A DNA stretch of 64,000 bases from Oxalobacteraceae bacterium OTU3CINTB1 (lineage in GTDB: Bacteria; Pseudomonadota; Gammaproteobacteria; Burkholderiales; Burkholderiaceae_D): contig CP099652.1 in the NCBI GenBank assembly GCA_024123955.1, positions 4,402,001 to 4,466,000 of the forward strand, written 5' to 3'. The notes beneath the pieces are model-generated. The model saw nothing but the letters and a program-made list of their open reading frames with translations, ran no database searches and had not been told where the DNA came from. How positions within the stretch are numbered: the stretch's first letter is position 1; each line of letters begins with the position of its first letter. The position numbers and the translations under genes are program-made. Below, one piece after another: positions 9,505 to 17,188 of the stretch.

Positions 9505-11214
9505 ATGAAAACCACGATCTTCAACGCAATTCTCTTCGGCGCGCTGGTCTCGTGCGGCGTGCTGACACAGACGGCGCACGCGGCAGCAGCGAGCTCGGCG
9601 GCCGCGGCGGCTCAGGCGGCGCGCGCGGGCGCCCTGCCCGGCCTCGCCGCCAAGGCCAGCGAACTTGCCGCCCTGCCCGACGGCGACTGGCTGGCCATCG
9701 ACAAGCAGGGCCTGCGGCTGCTCGACGCCGCCGGCAAAGAGCGCGCCCATCTGAGCGTGCGCGCCAAGCAGCTCGACCTGCGATCACAAACGCAAGGTGG
9801 CGGCGTGCTGGCCGTGGTGCTCGACGCCAACGCCGAACATGTGCTGCCGGTCCTGGTCGACATCAAGGCCGGCACCCTGACCGCGCAAACGCCGTTCCCG
9901 GCGCCGCCGTTCGGCATCGAATCGTCGTGCCTGTACCGCGACGCCCAGCATATCGACCATCTGTTCATGATCGGCAAGGATGGCCAGGCCGAACAATGGC
10001 TGATGCACGGCGACCAGCGCCTACTGGTGCGCAGGCTGGCCTTGCCGCCGCACGTCAAGCATTGCCGCGCCGACGACGCCGCGCACCAGTTACTGGTCAA
10101 TGAAGAAAAAATGGGCGTGTGGGCCTATGACGCGGACGCCGAGGGCGGACCGAGCCGCAAGCTGGTCCAGCGCGGCGACAGCTTCAAGAAAGGGCAAGTG
10201 CGGGTGATTCCGTGGCAGGCCGCAACGCCGGCGGTGCCGGGCGCCAAAGCCATCATCGAGCCGCGCGCGCAGACCGAGCCGGTGGCCCGCCAGGGCGACG
10301 CCGCCGACGACCCGGCCATCTGGCGCAACCCGGCCGACCCGGCCGGCGCGCGCATCCTCGGCACCAACAAGAAACAAGGCCTGCTGGTGTACGACCTGAG
10401 CGGCAAGCAGTTGCAGCTGCTGGAAGTGGGCCGCCTGAACAACGTCGACGTGCGCCAAGGCGTCACCGTCGGCGGACGAAAGCTTGACGTCGCCGTCGCC
10501 ACCCAGCGCGACGACAACAGCGTGATGCTGTTCGCCATCGACGCCGCCGGCAAGGTCACGCCGGCCGGTGCCTTCGCCACCGGGCTGGAGGACATCTACG
10601 GCATGTGCCTGTACCGCCCGGCGGACGGCGGCCTGGAAGCGTTCATCAACGACAAGGATGGCAGCTTCCTGCAATACCGCATCGAAGCGGGCGCCGACGG
10701 CAAAGGCATGTCGGGCAAGCTGCTGCGCCGCTTCAAGGTCGCCAGCCAGCCCGAGGGCTGCGTCGTCGACGACCGCAACGAGCGCCTGTTCCTCGGCGAG
10801 GAAAAGCGCGGCGTCTGGACCGTCTCCGCGCGCGGCGACGCCCCGGCCAAGCTCAGCATGATCATGCCGGTCGGCCCGCAACTGGTGGCCGACGTCGAAG
10901 GCATGGGCCTGTACCACGGCGACAAGGACGACTACCTGGTCGTCTCCAGCCAGGGTGACAACAGCTATCTGGTGCTCGACGCCAACGCGCCGTACCGCGT
11001 GCGCGGCAGCTTCCGGGTCGGCTACAACCTTGCCGCCGGCATCGACGGCACGTCGGAGACGGACGGACTGGAAGTCAGCTCGGCCAACTTCGGCGGCCCG
11101 TACGCCAAGGGCATGCTGGTCATCCAGGACGGCTACAAGCGCCTGCCGGACGGCCCGCAAAACTTCAAGTACGTCGCGTGGGAAGACGTCGCCAAGGCGC
11201 TGAAGCTGGACTGA
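9505..11214 (+). CDS. Beta-propeller phytase (3-phytase), tandem-domain form
   Basis: A 569-residue exported enzyme that releases phosphate from phytate in a calcium-dependent way. The signal peptide ends near residue 26 (AHA). The C-terminal catalytic propeller (about 240-569) shows family motifs: DAADDPAIWRNP, GTNKKQGLLVYDLSGK, LNNVDVRQG, LEDIYGMCLYR, QPEGCVVDD and TSETDGLEV. The preceding stretch (about 35-235) looks like an incomplete extra propeller (ESSCLYRD, NEEKMGVWAYDADAEGGPSRK). This matches dual-domain phytases, where the incomplete domain helps hydrolysis of phytate. It is co-transcribed with the TonB receptor just upstream. A Pit phosphate transporter lies beyond the tRNA on the opposite strand. 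Confidence 0.93.
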   Translation: MKTTIFNAILFGALVSCGVLTQTAHAAAASSAAAAAQAARAGALPGLAAKASELAALPDGDWLAIDKQGLRLLDAAGKERAHLSVRAKQLDLRSQTQGGGVLAVVLDANAEHVLPVLVDIKAGTLTAQTPFPAPPFGIESSCLYRDAQHIDHLFMIGKDGQAEQWLMHGDQRLLVRRLALPPHVKHCRADDAAHQLLVNEEKMGVWAYDADAEGGPSRKLVQRGDSFKKGQVRVIPWQAATPAVPGAKAIIEPRAQTEPVARQGDAADDPAIWRNPADPAGARILGTNKKQGLLVYDLSGKQLQLLEVGRLNNVDVRQGVTVGGRKLDVAVATQRDDNSVMLFAIDAAGKVTPAGAFATGLEDIYGMCLYRPADGGLEAFINDKDGSFLQYRIEAGADGKGMSGKLLRRFKVASQPEGCVVDDRNERLFLGEEKRGVWTVSARGDAPAKLSMIMPVGPQLVADVEGMGLYHGDKDDYLVVSSQGDNSYLVLDANAPYRVRGSFRVGYNLAAGIDGTSETDGLEVSSANFGGPYAKGMLVIQDGYKRLPDGPQNFKYVAWEDVAKALKLD

Positions 11215-11352
11215 TCGATCACGCCACCGCGCAGCAGCGTATCGCGGGCGTCGAAATTGAGCGCCAGCGGCGCGCGTCGCCGGACTTGTCGCTGCGCCCA
11301 GCTTCCGGTATGGCAGTTATGTCATGTTCATGGCATAATATTGGGCTGTGCT

Positions 11353-11437
11353 GCTCCGATGGTGAAATTGGTAGACACTGGAGACTTAAAATCTCCCGCC
11401 GCAAGGCGTGCCGGTTCGATTCCGGCTCGGAGCACCA
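11353..11437 (+). tRNA. tRNA-Leu (anticodon TAA)
   Basis: A full cloverleaf of 85 bases including the encoded CCA. The acceptor arms GCTCCGA (11353-11359) and TCGGAGC (11427-11433) pair perfectly. The D-arm contains AAATTGGTAGACAC. The anticodon stem GGAGA/TCTCC encloses the loop CTTAAAA, giving anticodon TAA. A long variable arm typical of class II tRNAs follows, and the T-loop is GGTTCGATTCC. Confidence 0.97.
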
Positions 11438-11461
11438 GCCCCCATTTTAGCGATATATCAT

Positions 11462-11506
11462 AAAACGCCGTAAATCCTTGAAAATCAAGGTTTTATGGCG
11501 TTTTTT
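11462..11506 (+). terminator. Strong intrinsic terminator after tRNA-Leu
   Basis: An inverted repeat with 20-base arms (11462-11481 and 11485-11504), only two non-Watson-Crick positions and a three-base AAA loop, running into six T residues. It has an A run on the other side, so it could also end transcription of the Pit gene from the minus strand. Confidence 0.9.
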
Positions 11507-11592
11507 GCTTTGCCCCATATCCAACTTGTGCCCTAAGAAATGCACAAGCGTGGGCATCGTATGGAGTGCCAAATCCGGGCCGATTCTGACCA

Positions 11593-13191
11593 TCAAAACA
11601 GCTGTGAGAACAGCCAGAACAGTGAACCCGACAGAAGGATCGCTACTGGTAAGGTCAGTACCCAGGCCAGAGCTAAGTTGCGAACCGTCGACCATTGCAA
11701 GCCCGAGCGATTTGCCGCCATCGTGCCGGCCACGCCGGACGACAGCACGTGCGTGGTCGATACTGGCAGGCCGTAAATATCAGCCGCGCCAATAGTCAGC
11801 ATCGCCACTAATTCCGCTGACGCCCCCTGAGCGTAGGTTAAGTGCGACTTGCCAATCTTCTCACCGACGGTGACGACAATGCGTTTCCACCCCACCATTG
11901 TCCCCAGCCCCAGTGCGATCGCCACTGCGACCTTCACCCACAGCGGAATGAACTTGGTCGCATCGTCCAACTCATTGCGGAACGCCTTGACGTTGGCGCT
12001 GGTGTCGGCGTCGAACGGCACCGCCTTGCTCTTATCGAGTAGGCGCAGCGCCTCTGCGGCCAGGTACATGTCGTTCCGCACGTTGCCCACGGTCTCCGCC
12101 GGCACCTTGGCGAGCGAACCGTACTGTTTCACCGACTGGCCGATTTCGCCCGTCAGGGCGGCCAGCGCAGGCACCACGGCAGTCTTCAATTCCTTGGTGC
12201 GGATATAGTCGGACAGCACCGCGCGCGGATTCGCGACCGGCAAGGACGCCGGTGCGGCGTATTGCCGCAGCGATTGCTGGGTGACTTGGCTCACTGCGAC
12301 GAATTGCGTCACTTGTTCCGCCGGCATGGCGCGGTTCAGCGCATATGCCATAGGCACGGTGCCAACCAAAATCAGCATGATCAAACCCATGCCTTTTTGC
12401 CCGTCGTTGGACCCGTGTGCAAACGACACGCCGGTGCAGGTCAAGATGAGCAGCGCACGGATGTACCATGGCGGCGGCGTGGTACCCTTCGGGGCTTCGT
12501 AGAGTTCGCGACGCTTGACCACAGCGCGCAGCGCCAGCAGCAGCAAGGCGGCGCAGCCAAAGCCGACAAGCGGTGACAGCAGCAACGAGTAGCCGACCTT
12601 GGTGGCTTGGGCCCAGTCGACACCACTGGTGCCATCACGCCCGTGCATCATCGCATTGGCAATACCAACGCCGAGGATGGAGCCGATCATGGTGTGCGAC
12701 GACGATGCCGGAAGCCCAAGCGCCCAGGTTCCCAGATTCCAAACGATGGCGGCGATCAGCAGCGCAAACACCATGGCAAATCCCGAGCTCGAACCAACCT
12801 GCAGGATGAGTTCCACCGGCAGCAGGGAGATGATACCGAAGGCGACTGCGCCACTAGAGGTCAACACGCCAAGGAAATTGAAGAAACCCGACCAAACCAC
12901 AGCGGTATTGGCCGGCATGGAATTGGTATAGATCACGGTAGCTACCGCGTTGGCGGTGTCGTGGAAACCATTGACGAATTCAAAACCAAGAGCGATCAAC
13001 AGCGCGACGCCGAGTAGGATGTAGGGCATCCAATTGGTCGATACCGGACCGGCCTCTGTGACATCGGCGCGTAGGCTGTAAGCACTGAACGCCAAGCCGA
13101 AGGCCAGCAGCACGGCGAATATGGCCGCAGTGAGGGGCGTATTTTTGCTGTCCGCGGGACTCGGGCGGCTTGCTTGCGCAACAGTGTTCAT
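11593..13191 (-). CDS. Inorganic phosphate transporter, Pit family
   Basis: A 532-residue inner-membrane phosphate permease. Start at the ATG at 13191 (a GGAAC-containing ribosome site lies just upstream). The open frame extends further, but that part does not look like protein of this family. Two copies of the Pit signature are present: GFHDTANAVATVIYTN near residue 75 and FAHGSNDGQKGMG in the middle. ASSSHTMIGSILGVGIANA and SAELVAMLTIGAADIYGLPVSTTHVLSSGVAGT form the repeat pair of the inverted-topology halves. A soluble loop of about 150 residues (roughly 310-430) separates the halves, as in PitA. It lies downstream of the Cys-rich peptide genes on the same strand, across a 158-bp gap. Confidence 0.93.
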   Translation of the reverse strand: MNTVAQASRPSPADSKNTPLTAAIFAVLLAFGLAFSAYSLRADVTEAGPVSTNWMPYILLGVALLIALGFEFVNGFHDTANAVATVIYTNSMPANTAVVWSGFFNFLGVLTSSGAVAFGIISLLPVELILQVGSSSGFAMVFALLIAAIVWNLGTWALGLPASSSHTMIGSILGVGIANAMMHGRDGTSGVDWAQATKVGYSLLLSPLVGFGCAALLLLALRAVVKRRELYEAPKGTTPPPWYIRALLILTCTGVSFAHGSNDGQKGMGLIMLILVGTVPMAYALNRAMPAEQVTQFVAVSQVTQQSLRQYAAPASLPVANPRAVLSDYIRTKELKTAVVPALAALTGEIGQSVKQYGSLAKVPAETVGNVRNDMYLAAEALRLLDKSKAVPFDADTSANVKAFRNELDDATKFIPLWVKVAVAIALGLGTMVGWKRIVVTVGEKIGKSHLTYAQGASAELVAMLTIGAADIYGLPVSTTHVLSSGVAGTMAANRSGLQWSTVRNLALAWVLTLPVAILLSGSLFWLFSQLF

Positions 13192-13349
13192 GTTGTTCAG
13201 TTCCGATAAAGAAAAGGTAACTGAATTTACTGCGCGATTGTGACCGGTGTGTGACGTCCGTGCCGAACGGACTCGACGCCTACCCAAGTGACTGGGCGCC
13301 GCCTGCGTGAGTGGCATGGCGGCACCGCCGATGCCGGCCAAGACCCCAG

Positions 13350-13595
13350 TTAAGCGATGTCGGTAAACTGAGGCTGAACAACTAATTTTCGCCTTGTGCA
13401 AAAATCGTTACATGCCGCGTCGCAGACTTCCTGACCTGAGCCGGTATACAGACAGCCGATCATGCATAAGGACTTGCACACTCCCGCCGCTTCCACCTGA
13501 TCGCTCCGCCCCGGCGCAGAATTAACGCCGAAAACATTGAAAAGCATATCGCTCACCTTCAGCGAGCGCTCAGCCGTGAATCCTGGGAAATTCAT
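13350..13595 (-). CDS. Cys-rich PGFTAE-leader peptide D (putative RiPP precursor)
   Basis: An 81-residue peptide. Start at ATG 13595, five bases after a strong AAGGAGG ribosome site. The leader begins MNFPGFTAERSL. After a spacer with RSDQVE, the core shows six cysteines in the pattern CX3CX3C-X9-CX3CX3C (CKSLCMIGC, then CDAACNDFC), and the tail is VVQPQFTD. It is nearly parallel to peptide A at 15034-15279: same length, same leader, same SDQVE and VQPQF elements. It is the last gene of the peptide operon, 55 bp after peptide C. The function is not known. A secreted disulfide- or thioether-rich peptide, a metal-binding peptide and a signalling peptide are all possible. Confidence 0.8.
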   Translation of the reverse strand: MNFPGFTAERSLKVSDMLFNVFGVNSAPGRSDQVEAAGVCKSLCMIGCLYTGSGQEVCDAACNDFCTRRKLVVQPQFTDIA

Positions 13596-13650
13596 ATCAA
13601 CCTCCTTCAACAGTCGAAAAACGCAAACCGCTTCGGCATTGGAAAATTTA

Positions 13651-13878
13651 TTACATCATCACCGGAGCTTGGACGACGTGACACACTTCCATGCAAGTAT
13701 TAAAGCAATCGTCACCGCCGCCTCTTGCCGCGCAATAACTAGCGCAAAGCGATTTGCACTGTCTTCCGGCCAATGAGACTTGTGACTCCCGCGCGGGAAG
13801 AGAAAGGCGACCGGCCATGTGAGATGGGGAATCGGCGGGACGCAGGGCGCGCTCCGCTGTAAAGCCTGGTGTTTTCAT
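13651..13878 (-). CDS. Cys-rich PGFTAE-leader peptide C (putative RiPP precursor)
   Basis: A 75-residue peptide starting MKTPGFTAERAL. The ATG at 13878 sits seven bases after GGAG; an in-frame ATG at 13890 is less well placed. Its core has the same six-cysteine pattern, with an eight-residue centre: CKSLCASYC, then CFNTCMEVC. The leader and the core cysteine spacing are conserved with peptides A and D, while the rest differs, which is typical of precursor families. It begins 18 bp after the stop of the subtilisin-like protease gene, so it is in the same transcript. Confidence 0.8.
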   Translation of the reverse strand: MKTPGFTAERALRPADSPSHMAGRLSLPARESQVSLAGRQCKSLCASYCAARGGGDDCFNTCMEVCHVVQAPVMM

Positions 13879-13896
13879 TCTGCTCTCCATTCGATG

Positions 13897-14748
13897 TTAT
13901 AGGGGCAAAGCCAAAGAATTGCACGCGTATTTCAGTCGCAGATAAGACGTCCATGCGTCGAGCAAAGGCGGGATCACACCTCGCCTGTTTCCGGAGGCGT
14001 GTCGCAATGCGTGGATTACTTCGTCCGCACTGCTGTCTGGAAGCGCAGAACGTAACAGCGCTGCCGCTGCGGTTACAAATACCGCGGCCACACTGGTACC
14101 GGCAATCTGTGGGGCACCGTCACTATCCGTGACAATGCCCGGTGCACCAAGGCCATTCCTGCCGACCGAGCGTCCGATATTTGAAAACGACAAAAGGGAC
14201 TTGCCACCGTTGTAGGCGACAACGGGAATGACCCAGGGATGAGCGGTGACCGGCGAGGTAGCAAGTTCCCCGCCATTTCCGCTTGCAGCGACCACGATCA
14301 CCCCGCGCGAACAAGCGAAATTCAGCACATCGTTCAACGCAAGCGCGGCCTGCCTGCTGACGTTGTTGACCGCCAAGCTCAAATTGATGACGGAAGCGCC
14401 CGCCTCTACTGTACTCACCATTGCCGATGCCAGTGTCATGGCGTCCGAGACTGGCAGGCTCGACGCCTGTGTCGATGCGAAAATCGGATGAACCAGCAAA
14501 GTGCACGCTGGGCAAGCGCCATCCAGCTGTCCAAATAGTGTCGCCGCCAGCAAAGTCGCATGTCTGCACCCCGCGTCAGAAGGATCGCTGCATATGATAT
14601 CCGCGCCACCGACGTTTCGAATGTGGGCGTCCTTCAGCCTGCTGTCACTGAGATCGACCGCACCATCGATCAGGCCTATGCTAACCTCGCCTCGGCCACG
14701 CGTCACCTCTGCCAGCTTGCTGATTCCGACTGTCTGTAATGGATTCAT
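13897..14748 (-). CDS. Subtilisin-like (S8) serine protease, PatA/PatG-like
   Basis: A compact 283-residue S8 protease with all catalytic elements: Asp28 in IGLIDGAVD, His63 in GCRHATLLA, oxyanion Asn158 in AASGNGG and Ser219 in AGTSVAAVF. There is no signal peptide and no obvious prodomain, so it probably acts in the cytoplasm, as expected for a RiPP leader protease. The start at 14748 lies four bases after the stop of peptide B. An in-frame ATG at 14850 would overlap that gene. Stand-alone S8 proteases of this look, next to PatG-type domains, recall the cyanobactin proteases PatA and PatG, which remove leaders and cyclise. Whether this one cuts at the PGFTAE leader is an inference. Confidence 0.88.
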   Translation of the reverse strand: MNPLQTVGISKLAEVTRGRGEVSIGLIDGAVDLSDSRLKDAHIRNVGGADIICSDPSDAGCRHATLLAATLFGQLDGACPACTLLVHPIFASTQASSLPVSDAMTLASAMVSTVEAGASVINLSLAVNNVSRQAALALNDVLNFACSRGVIVVAASGNGGELATSPVTAHPWVIPVVAYNGGKSLLSFSNIGRSVGRNGLGAPGIVTDSDGAPQIAGTSVAAVFVTAAAALLRSALPDSSADEVIHALRHASGNRRGVIPPLLDAWTSYLRLKYACNSLALPL

Positions 14749-14752
14749 AGTA

Positions 14753-14998
14753 TTAACCGCAATCTCGTCGATAAGCGATGCAACAGTCCAGAAAGCGTTT
14801 GGCGCAACACCTTTGCAATCCGCTGCAATAGTCCAGCGGATCGAAATCATCCTGGCTTTGCGTACGTAATGCCGCCGTTACCTCGGCAACAGCTTCAGAG
14901 CGCAAAAGTGGGCTGGAATATCTCGTCTTCATTGCCGAAAGAGCCAATTCTGCGCCGAAGCCTGGCAATGAAGAAACTACTACACGACGTGTTTTCAT
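14753..14998 (-). CDS. Divergent Cys-rich peptide B (putative RiPP precursor)
   Basis: An 81-residue peptide, the same length as peptides A and D. The start at 14998 follows GGATGGTGACCT, a fair ribosome site. A related leader motif (SLPGFGAELALSAM) is displaced to residues 10-23. The C-terminal core has six cysteines but in a different pattern, CX5CCX6CCX6C (YCSGLQRCC, then DCCIAYRRDCG). It is placed between peptide A and the protease, four bases before the protease start, which suggests coupling. It could be a second substrate class or an accessory peptide. Coding nature is supported by the ribosome site, the leader similarity and the Cys density, not by known homologues. Confidence 0.65.
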   Translation of the reverse strand: MKTRRVVVSSLPGFGAELALSAMKTRYSSPLLRSEAVAEVTAALRTQSQDDFDPLDYCSGLQRCCAKRFLDCCIAYRRDCG

Positions 14999-15033
14999 AG
15001 GTCACCATCCAAAATATGAGACGGGTCTCACGA

Positions 15034-15279
15034 CTACTCAGAAAATTGGGGCTGAACAGCCAAGCCATGAAACCTTCTGCAAGCATAGGCGCAGGTCTCA
15101 GCGCAGTTTGCGCTGCTTCCGCCTGCTTTGTAGCAAGAAATCAAACATGCGGTGATACATCCTAGAAACGCCGGCTCCACTTGATCGCTCTGCCGCGCCG
15201 CGAAATTAGCGCCTGAAATATTAGAAAGGCTGTTGCGTAACTGCAGCGAGCACTCCGCCGTGAATCCTGGGAAATTCAT
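15034..15279 (-). CDS. Cys-rich PGFTAE-leader peptide A (putative RiPP precursor)
   Basis: An 81-residue peptide. The ATG at 15279 follows AAAGGAGCTTGAT, a strong ribosome site, and lies 11 bases after the stop of the PatG-like gene. The leader is MNFPGFTAECSL, with one extra cysteine. The spacer contains RQSDQVE. The core has CITACLISC, nine residues, then CAETCAYAC, giving CX3CX3C-X9-CX3CX3C. The tail is AVQPQFSE. It is the closest relative of peptide D, so the two arose by duplication around the protease gene. With CX3C spacing on both arms, a two-helix hairpin cross-linked along one face is a reasonable structural guess. Confidence 0.8.
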   Translation of the reverse strand: MNFPGFTAECSLQLRNSLSNISGANFAARQSDQVEPAFLGCITACLISCYKAGGSSANCAETCAYACRRFHGLAVQPQFSE

Positions 15280-15290
15280 ATCAAGCTCCT

Positions 15291-16196
15291 TTAACGGTCA
15301 AAATAGGGGGACAGCTTGGTAATCAAAAACGGAAATTGTTCAGTCACATCGACGCGGATGAAATAACGCTCAGACACATCGGTGATGCGGTGGGTATAGG
15401 TCAATATGACATCGACGATGCGGCGCATACCATTAAGCCGGGATTGCCTGGACTCTACCGCCGTCAGCGAAAGATTGTTCTGATGGGCCAGAATTGTCTG
15501 GTTGTACAGTTGCGGGTAGCGTACCGCCAGATAATTAATGGCCCTGTGTTCATCGGAGGTGCCCGCGTTGTCTGCCAGTTGGAGGATACGGTCAAGCAAC
15601 TCCGACGAAGTGCGTGCAAACAGTTCTTCATCCATGCCGTCCGTGAGCGGCAGCGAGGCAAAGAGAGTCTCCCGATCGAACACATAAATCTGATCGACTG
15701 TCACCATCGGTAGAGAAAGTCCATTGCACAGGCCTGCTGGCGCGATCCCTCCACGCGTGCCGATCACGATATCGAGATCCAGCGGGGTGGGCGCCGGACG
15801 CACCGCGTCCACGAAGAGCTCGTAATCGGAAATGTCCCTGGGCAGCAGCAGATAGGTTTCCAGGCCTTCGATGGAAAATACCCAGCACAGTTGCCTGACG
15901 AGATAGCGGTTGCGGCGCTGCGACAACGCCGCGTGCAATGCCTCGCGGTCGGTTTGGCCGGCCGTGTCTGTCCGTCCTATGGCCTGCGCGAATTCTTTCT
16001 CCACGGAGCGCGAGGGAAAGCGCCAGCCAATCTGCCCCAAGGCATAGACAAATTGCTGTGCCGCCGCCGCGTCACTGCTGGGGGAGGGGTTTCCGCTGCA
16101 CCCGCATCCCGCAGCCAATGCCACCGTCCCCCCCGCTCCCGATTCAGCAGTGCGTGAGGTGTCCGACTGCATCTCCAACGAGTTTGCTAACGTCAT
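15291..16196 (-). CDS. PatG C-terminal-domain-like protein (RiPP maturation family)
   Basis: A 301-residue protein. The start at 16196 follows a strong GGAGGA ribosome site, and earlier in-frame ATGs lack one. An N-terminal low-complexity segment with GCGCSG (about 25-40) is followed by a domain I recognise from PatG-family proteins of proteobacteria: QFVYALGQIGWRFPS, VEKEFAQAIGR, RNRYLVRQLCWVFSIEGLETYLL, DIVIGTRGGIAP and, at the end, YFIRVDVTEQFPFLITKLSP. In those proteins this domain often sits C-terminal to a subtilisin domain. Here the protease is a separate gene downstream. The biochemical role of this domain is unknown. It is the first gene of the peptide operon. Confidence 0.75.
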   Translation of the reverse strand: MTLANSLEMQSDTSRTAESGAGGTVALAAGCGCSGNPSPSSDAAAAQQFVYALGQIGWRFPSRSVEKEFAQAIGRTDTAGQTDREALHAALSQRRNRYLVRQLCWVFSIEGLETYLLLPRDISDYELFVDAVRPAPTPLDLDIVIGTRGGIAPAGLCNGLSLPMVTVDQIYVFDRETLFASLPLTDGMDEELFARTSSELLDRILQLADNAGTSDEHRAINYLAVRYPQLYNQTILAHQNNLSLTAVESRQSRLNGMRRIVDVILTYTHRITDVSERYFIRVDVTEQFPFLITKLSPYFDR

Positions 16197-16489
16197 ACTG
16201 CGATCCTCCATTGATGATAGGAAATGAATACGCCATAACATCCTGCTGTGCGCACGGTGGTAAGACTGCGCAGACCCGACGCCTACTCTTGAGCCGGGTT
16301 GATTAAGTCAATGAAGTATCTCTGAAAATGGCGCCCGGTCCCATACCGCGTATGCGGTATCGCGGTGGTCGCCAACCAAAACGATGGCGAGGCCAACACG
16401 CACACCATGGGAGCCGAAAAAGAGGTTGAAGATGAAAAAGCTGCGCTCATTCTTGTTGTCGCACTCAGCCTCATCCTTGCACGCCAACT
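16197..16489. other. Upstream region of the peptide operon
   Basis: About 290 bases between the PatG-like gene and the hydrolase gene, which is transcribed in the same direction. It should contain the operon promoter. Short frames on both strands (for example 16308-16511 minus) show no ribosome site or recognisable family and are not called. No terminator was identified. Confidence 0.4.
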
Positions 16490-17086
16490 TCACTCGACGT
16501 CGTGGCACCATGCATAAATGCTGCGGCGTTGCGCGTCGAACTTCGCAGGCGAGGTGATCTTGATGGAGTCGTGGGGCGCGGCTTTGATGTTATCCGCCGA
16601 GCAATGGACAATGCGGGTGGCGCGCCCTTCGGCATCTGCCTCGACGACGATGGCGACGTGGCCGTAGTCCTCCCCGCTGCCCAGTTTGGGGTAGACCACC
16701 AGCGCGCCCGGCAGGGCCCGGTCGATCCGGCGGAAGCGACGCTGCGGTCCTTGGGCGTCGGTCCAGATGCTGTCCGTGTTGATCCAGGCGTCGCCGCCGG
16801 GTCCGGGAAGGACGCGCGCGAAGCCCAGCGCCCAGCAAACAAAGCCGCTGCAGTCGCATGCCTCGCGCACCAGCGCCGGGTCGCGTACGTCGATCCCCAT
16901 CGCCTGGGCCAAGGGCGCCAGCGCCTGCTGGTGGGCGCGGTCCAGGCCGTCCCACTCGCGCGCGACGTGGACCGGATTCGATGGCAGCGGCGCATCCGGA
17001 TCGCGTCCACCCTGCCCTATCCAATAAAGGATAGCCTTGCCGGCGGCGGCGGAGGCGCGGGCAAGCACTTGGTCTGTGGTTGTCAT
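16490..17086 (-). CDS. NlpC/P60- or CHAP-like cysteine amidohydrolase
   Basis: A 198-residue protein starting at ATG 17086, just after TTTGGGAG. The C-terminal half carries a papain-like amidase pattern: a catalytic-type cysteine in ACDCSGFVCWALGF, a later PGALVVYPK strand, a histidine in YGHVAIVVE and a polar residue after RIVHCSADN. These are features of NlpC/P60 and CHAP peptidoglycan or peptide amidases. No signal peptide is visible, so either it acts inside the cell or it is exported by another route. It is upstream of the peptide operon on the same strand with a 293-bp gap, so it may or may not belong to it. Confidence 0.6.
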   Translation of the reverse strand: MTTTDQVLARASAAAGKAILYWIGQGGRDPDAPLPSNPVHVAREWDGLDRAHQQALAPLAQAMGIDVRDPALVREACDCSGFVCWALGFARVLPGPGGDAWINTDSIWTDAQGPQRRFRRIDRALPGALVVYPKLGSGEDYGHVAIVVEADAEGRATRIVHCSADNIKAAPHDSIKITSPAKFDAQRRSIYAWCHDVE

Positions 17087-17188
17087 GAAAAACTCCCAAA
17101 AAGCGATCACTGTGCACGCGCGAGGTCGCCCTGGCAATCGCGTGAACACGTCATCGACGCGGCCACAAAGTTATACTAGAATCAATTT

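Noticed and set aside
11353..11437. tRNA-Leu as a proven integration site
   Set aside because: No integrase and no repeated tRNA 3' end was found in the window; only the lower GC of the next block hints at it.
14895..15086. 63-codon open frame overlapping peptides A and B
   Set aside because: It overlaps the end of peptide A and the start of peptide B in another frame and lacks the leader and cysteine pattern.
16308..16511. Short open frames upstream of the peptide operon
   Set aside because: No ribosome site, no recognisable motif, and partial overlap with the end of the hydrolase gene.
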